Shown one piece after another: positions 28,312 to 36,444 of a stretch of 49,501 bases of DNA (positions within the stretch are counted from its first letter, which is position 1; the number at the start of each line of letters is the position of its first letter). Where the stretch lies: contig JAKVCO010000025.1 of NCBI GenBank assembly GCA_022448245.1, positions 1 to 49,501 of the forward strand, read 5' to 3'. Both the position numbers and the translations under genes were made by a program. The notes under the pieces are model-generated. The model did not search any database and was not told the origin of the DNA. It saw only the letters and a list, made by a program, of their open reading frames with translations. Origin of the DNA: Paracoccaceae bacterium (lineage in GTDB: Bacteria > Pseudomonadota > Alphaproteobacteria > Rhodobacterales > Rhodobacteraceae).

Positions 28312-29022
28312 CTACTCCTGCACCTGACTGAACATCGACGGACGCAACTCTCGTGCGAGCTTCTTTTGCATCGCACGCGCGTAATCAGCGTAACCACGTG
28401 CAACCATTGCAAAAGATTCGACACCACGGATCACTTCTACCTCGTAGTAATCCAACAGCGCATCCGGCTCGATCCCCGGCCCCTCGCCGCTGGCGGCCTT
28501 CGGGTTCCCCACGACAAGCGCGTTGACGGTGATGCGGTCGAACCTGTCGCCATAGACCTGACGGGGCGTCGGCCCGACGTTGTTGCGACCATCTGCCGAA
28601 ACATCAATCTTGTGGGTCCAACACTCAGCTCGCTGCTCAAGCATCGCATGGCTGAACGTGAGCGCAGTGCCCAAGGCCGTTTTCAGCCCTGCCCGTACCT
28701 TGCGATGGCTTTTGATCCGGTCGATCACGCTATTAAGTGCGGCATCGCTGTCGAGCGCAGTCCACGGCAGGATCAGATATTGATGATTTCGCGAGGACCA
28801 TTCGAAGACGGCCAAATGCACCGGGTTTGCCGTGTCCGCGAGGATCGCGTCACGAATCTCGGGATGTCCCAGCGCAAAGGCTAGTCCTGTGATCTGCTGC
28901 TGATATTCAGTCCCATCCACCGACCCCGACACATCAAGTGCGAGCACCAAGGCCTGCCGGCAGGCAGATGCCGACGTGGCGAGAAAGAAGGTGATAACCA
29001 GGGCGACCCAGGTGAGACGCAT
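28312..29022 (-). CDS. DUF1194 (VWA-like) exported protein
   Basis: A 236-residue protein with an N-terminal signal peptide (cleavage near ATSASA-C). The segment LALDVSGSVDG (Asp30, Ser32, Ser34) is the metal-ion-dependent adhesion site of a von Willebrand A-like fold, followed by a second set in KIDVSADGRNNVG. These features define DUF1194, a family of unknown function common in Rhodobacteraceae. It starts 16 bases after dmmC with a GAGG ribosome binding site, so it is probably read with the dmm operon. A lipoprotein anchor at Cys21 is possible, but the lipobox is poor. Confidence 0.8.
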   Translation of the reverse strand: MRLTWVALVITFFLATSASACRQALVLALDVSGSVDGTEYQQQITGLAFALGHPEIRDAILADTANPVHLAVFEWSSRNHQYLILPWTALDSDAALNSVIDRIKSHRKVRAGLKTALGTALTFSHAMLEQRAECWTHKIDVSADGRNNVGPTPRQVYGDRFDRITVNALVVGNPKAASGEGPGIEPDALLDYYEVEVIRGVESFAMVARGYADYARAMQKKLARELRPSMFSQVQE

Positions 29023-29038
29023 GGATCGCGCCTCGCTT

Positions 29039-30112
29039 TTAGCCCGCCTTGTTTAGCGGTGGCTCAGTTTCTGGCTCGGGGAAGACGCCGGGGCTCGTCG
29101 GCAGGCCGTCGTCAAACTGGCTCAGGTAGTCAAGCATCATGGGACGGTTGTCGATGAAGCCTTTGTAGGTCGCGAGCTCCACCGGGAGGTCACGAACCAC
29201 GCGGTGCAGGCGACGGCCCCACTTTGGCATCGTCATCAGATCCTGGAAGCTGCACAGATAGCAGCGGATCGGGAAGACCAGCGCGTTGGAGCGCGGCAGG
29301 CGGAAGAACGTCTGCAATTCCACGCGAAGGTGCTGTTTGGACCCGATGTTTTCAGGCGTCAGCGTCGTCTTCTGGATGCCCCACTTGTGGTAGTTCTCTG
29401 GGCTCGTATCCAGAAGCGGGTTCACCGTCATCGTCCAGTTCATGCGGCGCGCTGGCGCCCCCTGCTGGATGTTGAGAAGGAACTTCAGCGCACGCTTAAA
29501 GATACCCATCTCATGGGCCAGCGGCACCGGCGCGTGCCACTCGAAGAAGTTCATGCCCAGATCGAAATCGAGCGACCAATCCGCTTGGGTGGTCACCATG
29601 CCCGCATCCATCCAGAGGTTTTCCTCGCGCTGATCGAGTACGCAGAAATCACCCTGCGTCTGGCGCGTGATGTATTCCATCGGACCGTAGGGGAGCGTCG
29701 TTTCATCGAGGAAGGTGAAGGTGTCGTCGATGCCCAAGGGCTTGTTCACCCAGCGCCACTGATCTGCGTCGTGGTGCAGCTCGAAGAGGTCCGGATAATC
29801 CTCGGATTTCGACACCATGATGAGCTCGAGCAGGTCCCACCCCGCCAGCGTCATGTGCGGCAGCGACTGGCAGCGCAGCGGATCATCGGCCAGCACCATC
29901 GCGCGGTCGCGCATCTCGGCGACGTAGTGTTCGTCTACGTCAAAGCGCTTTTCATAGACCGACCCTTCCGGGCCACCGCGGTGCTGCTCCATGTTGACGG
30001 CATACATGTAGCTGTCTTCGTGGAACGGGAACGGGAAGCGTTTGATCGCCCAGTCCGAGTTATGGAACGAATAGTCGTCGCGGAACGTTTCGTCGTTGAA
30101 CTGAATTGTCAT
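29039..30112 (-). CDS. dmmC: Dimethylamine monooxygenase subunit C, heme-dependent oxidative N-demethylase family
   Basis: A 357-residue protein starting at ATG 30112, which overlaps the dmmB stop (ATGA). It belongs to the DUF3445/HDOD family, heme-dependent N-demethylases, as judged by segments such as FPFHEDSYMYAVN, TRQTQGDFCVLDQREENLW and RVELQTFFRLPRSNALVFPIRCYL. The family partners a ferredoxin reductase to oxidise dimethylamine to methylamine and formaldehyde. The order D-A-B-C matches dmmDABC of Ruegeria pomeroyi. Confidence 0.85.
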   Translation of the reverse strand: MTIQFNDETFRDDYSFHNSDWAIKRFPFPFHEDSYMYAVNMEQHRGGPEGSVYEKRFDVDEHYVAEMRDRAMVLADDPLRCQSLPHMTLAGWDLLELIMVSKSEDYPDLFELHHDADQWRWVNKPLGIDDTFTFLDETTLPYGPMEYITRQTQGDFCVLDQREENLWMDAGMVTTQADWSLDFDLGMNFFEWHAPVPLAHEMGIFKRALKFLLNIQQGAPARRMNWTMTVNPLLDTSPENYHKWGIQKTTLTPENIGSKQHLRVELQTFFRLPRSNALVFPIRCYLCSFQDLMTMPKWGRRLHRVVRDLPVELATYKGFIDNRPMMLDYLSQFDDGLPTSPGVFPEPETEPPLNKAG

Positions 30113-31092
30113 CTGTCGATCTCCAAAGATGCGCCGACGAAACGGCTGACGCAGGGCATGATCTTCTGCCCGGCTTGCTGTTCTGGTTCGAGCCAGTGGT
30201 CGCGGTGGATGAATTCGCCGTCGTAGGACACGACATCCGTTTCGCACTGACCGCAGGCACCGCCTCGGCAGAGGAACGGCGCCTCAACGCCTTCGCGCTC
30301 CAACGCTTCGAGAAGGCTCTCGCTCTCACCCACTTGGATGGTCTTGTCCGACTTGCACAGGCGCACTTCGAAAGGTTTGCCCGGCTGCGGCGCGGTGAAT
30401 TCTTCGGAATGGACTTGAGCGTCGGGCCAACCTGCAGCGGCCGCCGTCGCGTGGATCCAATCGATCATGCCTTTTGGGCCGCAGACATAGGCGTTGGTGC
30501 CTAGCGGCTGCCCGTCGAGCAATTCCTCCAGAGGGATGCTCTGAGACTGGTCGTCGTAGTAGACATGCACCTTGTTTGGGAACTTGTAGCGCAGCTCGTC
30601 CACATAAGTGCCCAGCGCCTCGGTCCGCACGGCGTAGTGCAGCTCCCAGTTGCCGTTGGAACGCTCGAGCTGAGCGATCATCGACATGAACGGCGTGATG
30701 CCGATGCCGCCTGCGAAGAAGACATGCTTCTTCGCCCGCAAATCGAGGGAGAAGAGGTTCACCGGATAGGTGATCTGCATCTCATCGCCCACTTTCACGC
30801 GGGTGTGCATGAAGAGAGAACCGCCACGCCCCTGATCATCGCGGCGTACCGAAATGGCATAGGTCGAAGTGTCCGTCGGGTCCGACATCAGAGAATACGG
30901 GTTCAACCGCGTACGCCCGTCATCATTCATCGTGACCACAGTGTGCGCCCCGCCCGAGAAGGTCGGTAAACGCTGGCCGTCTGTGCGCTGAAACTCGAAC
31001 CGCGTGACAAGATCGTTCAGGGGCACAACAGCGCTGACCTTGACGTTGATCTGTTCGGCGCCGGCTTTGGCTTTTTGAGGGGCGGCGCTCAT
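30109..31092 (-). CDS. dmmB: Dimethylamine monooxygenase reductase subunit B (PDR/VanB type)
   Basis: A 327-residue electron-transfer protein. It has a flavin-binding barrel (RLNPYSLMSDP), a nucleotide-binding domain (VFFAGGIGITPFMSMIAQLE) and a C-terminal plant-type 2Fe-2S domain with CRGGACGQC and a distal Cys in KIMPCVSR. It passes electrons from NAD(P)H to the oxygenase. Its ATG overlaps the dmmA stop and its stop overlaps the dmmC start, so all three are translationally coupled. Confidence 0.88.
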   Translation of the reverse strand: MSAAPQKAKAGAEQINVKVSAVVPLNDLVTRFEFQRTDGQRLPTFSGGAHTVVTMNDDGRTRLNPYSLMSDPTDTSTYAISVRRDDQGRGGSLFMHTRVKVGDEMQITYPVNLFSLDLRAKKHVFFAGGIGITPFMSMIAQLERSNGNWELHYAVRTEALGTYVDELRYKFPNKVHVYYDDQSQSIPLEELLDGQPLGTNAYVCGPKGMIDWIHATAAAAGWPDAQVHSEEFTAPQPGKPFEVRLCKSDKTIQVGESESLLEALEREGVEAPFLCRGGACGQCETDVVSYDGEFIHRDHWLEPEQQAGQKIMPCVSRFVGASLEIDR

Positions 31093-31691
31093 TTATACAG
31101 CTCCACTGGTTCAGGCACATTGCCGGGGTCTTCGGCGTCGATGCAGACGCCCTGATACGCCGCCAGTCGACGCGAGTAGTGATCGCGAACAAAAAGGTTC
31201 AGCCCGCAGTGCGAACAGACGAACGGGTCGGTCATCACGTCCTCGGTGATGCCTTTGCAATGCACGCATTGCATGCGCCGCGCGACAGATCCGCGATGCT
31301 CGGTCTGGATGAAAGTGTGCGGAATACCGGCCTGCATGGCCTCGTTCTGCGCCTGGCCCATGAGGCCCTCGGTGCCCGTCAGGTAGACCTGCAGACCCTG
31401 GTGCGCATTGGCGAGCACGTGCCGGATGCGCTGCACCGAGGCCGCGTAGGACGGGCCTTCGTAGTACTGCGCCGGGTTCAGAGCTTTCAGCTGGTCGCCG
31501 TAATCCGTGCCGTTGGGAATGAAGATGATGTGCGACTTGGCCATCAGCGCGGAATCTTGAGCCGCGAGCTCCAGAATGGCTTCGGCGCCTTCGGCGTCAG
31601 CGATCATCAGATGGAATTTACCGACGCGGGGTTCGAGCGTGCCGTAGACGGGACGGCTCTTGATGCTTTCAGGAAACTGAAACTTTGACAT
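31089..31691 (-). CDS. dmmA: Dimethylamine monooxygenase subunit A family protein
   Basis: A 200-residue protein of the DmmA family. Near the C-terminus it has a four-cysteine knuckle pair, C142-x2-C145 and C159-x2-C162 (MQCVHCKG and FVCSHCGL), able to bind zinc or iron as in zinc ribbons or rubredoxins. The rest (VYLTGTEGLMGQAQNEAMQAG) resembles the nucleotide-binding part of ferredoxin reductases. The ribosome binding site is poor and a strong hairpin lies upstream. It is required with B and C for dimethylamine oxidation in related bacteria. Confidence 0.82.
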   Translation of the reverse strand: MSKFQFPESIKSRPVYGTLEPRVGKFHLMIADAEGAEAILELAAQDSALMAKSHIIFIPNGTDYGDQLKALNPAQYYEGPSYAASVQRIRHVLANAHQGLQVYLTGTEGLMGQAQNEAMQAGIPHTFIQTEHRGSVARRMQCVHCKGITEDVMTDPFVCSHCGLNLFVRDHYSRRLAAYQGVCIDAEDPGNVPEPVELYK

Positions 31692-31724
31692 AGCTAGGGT
31701 CGTTTGCCTCGCTGAACGTATGAA

Positions 31725-31750
31725 GGCGCGCCGCGTGATCGCGGCGCGCC
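31725..31750 (-). terminator. GC-rich hairpin between dmmD and dmmA
   Basis: GGCGCGCCGC (31725-31734) pairs perfectly with GCGGCGCGCC (31741-31750) around a 6-base loop. On the plus strand CTTTTT follows. In the direction of dmm transcription it stands between the dmmD stop and the dmmA start with no T-run, so attenuation or RNA processing is more likely than full termination. Confidence 0.6.
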
Positions 31751-31759
31751 CTTTTTAGA

Positions 31760-32914
31760 CTAGCCCTTGGCAGAGCGGATCAACTTTTCCTTGTCGTAGA
31801 AGGGCATTTCTTCCGCCGTCGCAGACAACTCAGTACCGTCAGGCTGCACAACTGTAAGGGCCGTGCCCGGCGATGCCACCGACGGGTCGAGGCGTGCGAT
31901 GGCAACGGAATAGCCGTTCAGCTCGGACGACAGACCGTAGGTGATGACACCCACGTCTTTGCCCTCGTGATGGACACGCGCGAACATCTCCATCTGGTCC
32001 ATCGCGTCGCCGGTCAGCTGCACGCCGTAGATCTTGAAGCGCTCTTTGCCTTCCATGGCATAATGGTTCTCGGAACCGATGAAGCCCTCTTTGCCCGGGG
32101 AGACCACGAATTCGAGGCCGAGCTCCCAGAGGCTGTCGCCAGCGGGCGTGCCGTCTTCGAACGGGAACGTCTCGGAGTTGTCGCCCGGATAGAAAAGCAG
32201 GTAGCTCTCGATGCGGAGCATATCGAGCGTGCTGAACTGCGTGGGGCGAATGCCCATGCTTTCGCCGTCGCTCAGGATGTTGTCCCAGACATGGACCGCG
32301 TCCTTGGCTGCAACGAAGATCTCGTAGCCACGCTCACCGGTATAGCCCGTGCGGCTGATCATGACGTTCTTGCCGAAGAGCTTGGTGTTCATGATGCCGA
32401 AGTAGGCGAGGTCACGGATGCCCGCGACGTGCTTTTCGAGGAAGTCGACAGCCACCGGGCCCTGCAGCGACATGTCGTGCAGATCGTCGTCCATGATCAC
32501 GGCGCAGTTCTTGGCTGCCGCGACTTTGGTGAGCTGCTCCATGCCGGTGCCCGTGCCGTGCACAACCATCCAGGAGTTCACTGCGATGTGGTAGATCACG
32601 CAGTCGTCCACGAAGAGCCCGCGCTCATCGAGCATGGCAGCGTAGGTCGCGCGGCCGACGCCAATCTTTTCGACGTTACGCGTGGTGACGCGGTCGATCA
32701 CATAGGCCGCATCTTCGCCCACGACGTGGACTTTCTTGAGGCCGGAGACGTCCATGAGGCCAGCTTTCGTGCGGATCGCCTCGTAGTCAGCTTTCGCGCG
32801 TTCGGGCGTATGATCATAGAACCAGGCGGTGCCCATTCCGTTCCAGTCTTCGAGCTCGCCACCGATCTCGGCATGGCGCTGCGCCAAAGCGGATGTTCTC
32901 CAAAGAATAGCCAT
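31760..32914 (-). CDS. dmmD: GcvT-family aminomethyltransferase of the dmm operon
   Basis: A 384-residue folate-binding protein starting at ATG 32914, with a G-rich ribosome binding site (AGGGGGG); an N-terminal extension to 32962 is unlikely. It has GcvT features: GLMDVSGLKKVHVVGEDA, LDERGLFVDDCVIYH, SRTGYTGERGYEIFV and the C-terminal beta-barrel. In the dmm context it probably loads the formaldehyde released from dimethylamine on tetrahydrofolate, though this reaction is inferred. It is the first gene of the operon. Confidence 0.82.
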   Translation of the reverse strand: MAILWRTSALAQRHAEIGGELEDWNGMGTAWFYDHTPERAKADYEAIRTKAGLMDVSGLKKVHVVGEDAAYVIDRVTTRNVEKIGVGRATYAAMLDERGLFVDDCVIYHIAVNSWMVVHGTGTGMEQLTKVAAAKNCAVIMDDDLHDMSLQGPVAVDFLEKHVAGIRDLAYFGIMNTKLFGKNVMISRTGYTGERGYEIFVAAKDAVHVWDNILSDGESMGIRPTQFSTLDMLRIESYLLFYPGDNSETFPFEDGTPAGDSLWELGLEFVVSPGKEGFIGSENHYAMEGKERFKIYGVQLTGDAMDQMEMFARVHHEGKDVGVITYGLSSELNGYSVAIARLDPSVASPGTALTVVQPDGTELSATAEEMPFYDKEKLIRSAKG

Positions 32915-33052
32915 GATGGCCCCCCTGTTCTTACGTGTTTGTTCGCGGCCATTCAGACGCATGCCCTTTTGAAAATCAATACTGAGGTGCAGATTTTTTT
33001 CCTGTAAGGCAAATTCCTGAGACCCGTTGAGACAGCTGTCTCTTAGATGAGC
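32915..33052 (-). promoter_or_regulatory. dmm operon control region with a 14-bp palindrome
   Basis: GAGACAGCTGTCTC at 33029-33042 is a perfect palindrome and a good operator candidate. On the minus strand CAGGAATTTGCC (33019-33008) and an A-run reading GGAAAAAAATCTGC (33002-32989) follow towards dmmD. The A-run element recurs in the amt-mgsA region. Confidence 0.5.
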
Positions 33053-33078
33053 AAAGGGCCGCAGAAGCGCGGCCCTTT
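33053..33078 (-). terminator. Terminator after the amt operon
   Basis: AAAGGGCCGC (33053-33062) pairs perfectly with GCGGCCCTTT (33069-33078) around a 6-base loop, 16 bases after the stop of the small membrane protein. The stem ends in A/T pairs that give T residues on either strand. Confidence 0.75.
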
Positions 33079-33093
33079 ACATTTTTCACTGCA

Positions 33094-33267
33094 TTACTTG
33101 TGCTTGGAGTATTTGGCGGCTTCTGCGCGCTGACCGAGGGCCAGTGCTACCAGGCACACGATGATGCCGATGACGGCAAATGTACCTGGGGCCGACGTGC
33201 CTGCACCCATGAAGATCGGGCCGGACACGTCCGTCCAAGTCCCGCCGTTGTCATATGGAAATCCCAT
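33094..33267 (-). CDS. Small single-pass membrane protein downstream of amt (57 aa)
   Basis: A 57-codon gene starting at ATG 33267 with a consensus AAGGAG, only 12 bases after the amt stop, and followed by a terminator. The protein begins MGFPYDNGGTWTDVSG, has one hydrophobic helix (GTFAVIGIIVCLVALALG) and a basic tail ending AAKYSKHK. Good ribosome binding site, codon use and placement make it a real gene. Its function is unknown; it may be an accessory peptide of the ammonium transporter. Confidence 0.8.
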   Translation of the reverse strand: MGFPYDNGGTWTDVSGPIFMGAGTSAPGTFAVIGIIVCLVALALGQRAEAAKYSKHK

Positions 33268-33279
33268 AGCTCTTTCTCC

Positions 33280-34665
33280 TTATTGGGATGCAGGGGCGGA
33301 CGCCGGAATGCCTTCCGGATACGCCTGCGCCGGCACTTTGACAGTGTCGAGACCAGCGATCTCGGCTGCTTCCGGAACGCGCAGCATGCCAACCATTTTC
33401 AGGATCAGCGATGCAACGAAGCCGGTAATCAGACCGATCGCGATGAAGACGACGGAACCGACGAGCTGACCCATGAAGGAGACAGTCGCGACACCTTCAC
33501 CCAGACCCGACGGATAGCCGGAGGCGAAGACGCCCAGCATCAGCATGCCGAAGATACCGATCGTACCGTGAACAGTAACGGCGCCAACAGCGTCGTCGAT
33601 GCCCATACGCTCGAGCACGCTAGCCGCAGGCTTCAGAAGAATGCCCGCAGCAAAGGCGATGACGAACGCCAGTGCCGGATAGTAGATGTCGAGACCAGAC
33701 GCGCAGGAGATGATCCCCGCGAGAGCGCCAGACATCATCCAGAACGGATCACGCGTCATGACCCATGCACCGATGATACCACCAGCGACCGACATCAGGA
33801 TGTTGAAGGCCAGTGCGCCAAGGTTCGTTGGCGTGCCGTAGATCGTGCTGTAGTTCGCACCCCAGGACCAAGCTTCGCCACCCACAACGAGACAGGCCAT
33901 AAGGAAACCCCAGAAGCCCACGATGATGAGCATCAGGCCCGTCGCCGTGAACGGCATGTTGTGGCCCGGCAGATCGTTGGCGGTGCCATCTGCATTGAAC
34001 TTGCCAATGCGCGGCCCGAGGTTGATCAGAACGCCAAGTGCAAAGAATGCAGCAACCGCGTGGACAAGGCCCGCAGCGCCGAAGTCATGCAAACCGTACT
34101 GCGTGACGAGCCAGCCGTCCGCGTGCCAGCCCCAAGCAGCAGCCAGCGTCCAGCTGAACCCACCGAGGATGATCGCGAGGATGACAAAGCCCACCGTCTG
34201 GATGCGCTCGATAACGGCACCGGACATGATAGACGCCGTCGTTGCAGCAAAGAGCGTGAACGCGCCCCAGAAAACACCGTCAATCTGGTCTTCGGTGTTC
34301 GGACCCATGTAAGCGGAGCTTTCACCCCAAGCCAGTGCGATGGAACCCGCGTAGGCCGCGCCGGAGATGCCGTTCGGGCCTTCTGTCAGACCAAAGCCTG
34401 TGGGGAACGCCCAGTAGACCCACCAGCCAAAGAAGTAGAAGGCCGGGATCACGAAGGCGAACGCGAGGATGTTCTTCACACCAGAGCTGAGCGCATTCTT
34501 CGCGCGCGATGCGCCCATCTCATAAGCAAGGAAGCCCGCGTGGATGATGATCATCAGCGGGATTGTCAGGTAATAATAGGCCTCGGCAAACATCGTATTG
34601 GTCAGGTTGCCCTTGGCCTCCATTGCAGCAACCTGTGCTGCAAGCTCGGCAAGTTGTTCTTCCAC
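33280..34665 (-). CDS. amt: Ammonium transporter
   Basis: A 461-residue Amt/MEP/Rh channel starting at GTG 34665 (GGAGGG five bases upstream). About 11 membrane helices are visible. The twin pore histidines lie in DFGAAGLVHAVA and in AVTVHGTIGI. An N-terminal extension (MEEQLAELAAQVAAMEAKGN) forms a short amphipathic helix before the first membrane span. It is divergent from mgsABC-gmaS. It may take up ammonium or methylammonium. No glnK gene is adjacent, unlike the common glnK-amtB pairing; a 57-residue membrane protein follows instead. Confidence 0.9.
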   Translation of the reverse strand: MEEQLAELAAQVAAMEAKGNLTNTMFAEAYYYLTIPLMIIIHAGFLAYEMGASRAKNALSSGVKNILAFAFVIPAFYFFGWWVYWAFPTGFGLTEGPNGISGAAYAGSIALAWGESSAYMGPNTEDQIDGVFWGAFTLFAATTASIMSGAVIERIQTVGFVILAIILGGFSWTLAAAWGWHADGWLVTQYGLHDFGAAGLVHAVAAFFALGVLINLGPRIGKFNADGTANDLPGHNMPFTATGLMLIIVGFWGFLMACLVVGGEAWSWGANYSTIYGTPTNLGALAFNILMSVAGGIIGAWVMTRDPFWMMSGALAGIISCASGLDIYYPALAFVIAFAAGILLKPAASVLERMGIDDAVGAVTVHGTIGIFGMLMLGVFASGYPSGLGEGVATVSFMGQLVGSVVFIAIGLITGFVASLILKMVGMLRVPEAAEIAGLDTVKVPAQAYPEGIPASAPASQ

Positions 34666-34858
34666 GTTTCCCTCCGTGTCGTTGGAACGCGCCTCTTATT
34701 TTCTCTGTGCACAAAGACGCTGGTCCTAACTGAAACAGAAGAAGTCCGATCTGCATAGATTTTTTTGCCCGAGGTGAAAAAAATATTCCTGTCGGTTGTC
34801 GAGCGCCTGAAAATGGTGCTAGCGTCGACGAAACATCTTAAAGCAGGAGATCGCGCGA
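34666..34858. promoter_or_regulatory. Divergent control region of amt and mgsABC-gmaS
   Basis: ATTTTTTTGCC (34759-34769) and GGTGAAAAAAAT (34773-34784) form a dyad with a 3-base centre. CAGGAATATTTTTTTC lies on the minus strand across 34795-34780. The mgsA ribosome binding site AGGAG is at the right end. Confidence 0.5.
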
Positions 34859-35755
34859 ATGTGCGGCATCGTTGGACTTTTCCTGAAAGACAAATCTCTT
34901 GAGTCAAAGCTCGGAGAAATGCTGACGGATATGTTGATTACTATGACAGATCGCGGCCCCGATAGCGCGGGAATCGCGATTTACGGGCAAAACAGTCAGG
35001 GCACGGCCAAGCTTACCGTGCAGTCTGATGCGTCTGAGGAGGCGTTCGAAGGGCTCGACGCGCGTCTGACGGACATGCTCGGCGCGCCCGTATCGATGAG
35101 TGTGAAAGACACGCACGCGGTGCTGGAAATGCCTGCAGACAAGATCGAATCAGCGCGCTCCGCCCTGAGCGAGATGGACGGCAACATTCGCGTCATGAGC
35201 ATGGGCGATATCATCGAGATCTATAAAGGGGTCGGCCTGCCCAAAGATGTGGCGGCCCGCTTCGAAATCGCTCAGATGTCAGGCAGCCACGGAATCGGTC
35301 ACACGCGCATGGCGACAGAATCAGCCGTCACCACCATGGGTGCGCACCCGTTCAACACCGGCTCTGATCAGTGCCTCGTGCACAATGGGTCCCTATCGAA
35401 CCACAACTCTCTGCGTCGCAAGCTGCGCCGTGAGGGCGTACGCATCGATACCGAGAACGACAGCGAAGTCGCAGCGGCCTACCTGACGTGGAAAATGCAA
35501 AACGGCGCGACGCTTGGTGAAGCGCTCGAAGATTCGCTCGACGATCTTGACGGGTTCTTCACCTTTGTCGTGGGAACAAAGGACGGCTTCGGCGTGGTCC
35601 GTGACCCAATCGCCTGCAAGCCTGCCGTCATGGCAGAAACCGACGACTACGTTGCCTTCGGCAGCGAATACCGCGCGCTTGTAAATCTGCCCGGCATCGA
35701 AAACGCCCGCGTCTGGGAGCCGGAGCCCGCCACTGTTTATTTCTGGAATCACTGA
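34859..35755 (+). CDS. mgsA: N-methylglutamate synthase subunit A (class II glutamine amidotransferase-like)
   Basis: A 298-residue protein with the Ntn-type amidotransferase start MCGIVGLF, in which Cys2 becomes the N-terminal nucleophile. RGPDSAGIAIY, GIGHTRMATESAV and LVHNGSLSNH match the glutaminase domains of PurF and glutamate synthase. In the mgs system it is thought to act on gamma-glutamylmethylamide, releasing methylamine into the synthase. It is first of a four-gene operon with a good AGGAG ribosome binding site. Confidence 0.88.
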   Translation: MCGIVGLFLKDKSLESKLGEMLTDMLITMTDRGPDSAGIAIYGQNSQGTAKLTVQSDASEEAFEGLDARLTDMLGAPVSMSVKDTHAVLEMPADKIESARSALSEMDGNIRVMSMGDIIEIYKGVGLPKDVAARFEIAQMSGSHGIGHTRMATESAVTTMGAHPFNTGSDQCLVHNGSLSNHNSLRRKLRREGVRIDTENDSEVAAAYLTWKMQNGATLGEALEDSLDDLDGFFTFVVGTKDGFGVVRDPIACKPAVMAETDDYVAFGSEYRALVNLPGIENARVWEPEPATVYFWNH

Positions 35756-35756
35756 C

Positions 35757-36434
35757 ATGCAGACGATTGATCTGGAAGCCGAAGGCCTCCGCCATCTGAA
35801 CGCCACGCTGCACGCGCAGGCCGAGAATACCAACCAGACCGCCTGGGAGGTTCTCAACCCCCGCGGCAGCCACGCGATTGCCTGCGGACTTGATGCGCCA
35901 ATCGAGGTGACCGTTAAGGGCTCCACCGGATATTACTGCGCAGGCATGAACAAGCAGGCCACGGTCAACGTGCATGGCTCTGCCGGGCCGGGCGTTGCGG
36001 AAAATATGATGTCGGGCACCGTCGTCATCGAAGGGGACGCCTCGCAGTATGCAGGCGCCACTGGCCACGGCGGAACGCTCGTTATCAAAGGCAATGCTTC
36101 TTCCCGCTGCGGCATCTCCATGAAGGGGATCGACATCGTGGTGCACGGCAACGTTGGCCACATGTCCGCGTTCATGGCGCAGTCCGGCAACCTCGTCGTC
36201 TGCGGCGACGCGGGCGATGCACTGGGCGATTCCATCTACGAGGCACGGCTCTTCGTGCGCGGCTCCGTGAAGTCGCTCGGCGCCGACTGCATCGAGAAGG
36301 ACATGCGGCCCGAACATCTCGAAATTCTTCGCGATCTTCTTGAAAAAGGGGGCTGCGACGCCAAACCAGAAGAATTCAAGCGCTACGGCTCAGCGCGTCA
36401 GCTTTACAACTTCAACATCGACAATGCCTACTGA
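35757..36434 (+). CDS. mgsB: N-methylglutamate synthase subunit B (GXGXG domain)
   Basis: A 225-residue protein of the glutamate-synthase C-terminal GXGXG beta-helix type, with repeated glycine-rich turns (SAGPGVAENMMSGTVVIEGD, ATGHGGTLVIKGNASSRCGI, AQSGNLVVCGDAGDALGDS). This domain links the glutaminase and FMN parts of glutamate synthase. Here it is a separate gene, as in known mgsABC clusters. It begins one base after the mgsA stop. Confidence 0.88.
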   Translation: MQTIDLEAEGLRHLNATLHAQAENTNQTAWEVLNPRGSHAIACGLDAPIEVTVKGSTGYYCAGMNKQATVNVHGSAGPGVAENMMSGTVVIEGDASQYAGATGHGGTLVIKGNASSRCGISMKGIDIVVHGNVGHMSAFMAQSGNLVVCGDAGDALGDSIYEARLFVRGSVKSLGADCIEKDMRPEHLEILRDLLEKGGCDAKPEEFKRYGSARQLYNFNIDNAY

Positions 36435-36444
36435 GGACGGACCC

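Noticed and set aside
30113..30247. N-terminal extension of dmmC
   Set aside because: It lies inside dmmB in another frame, has Arg-rich composition, and the ATGA overlap at 30109-30112 gives the natural start.
33100..34758. 552-codon plus-strand frame opposite amt
   Set aside because: The minus strand encodes a clear Amt; the plus frame is Arg/Asp/His-rich shadow sequence.
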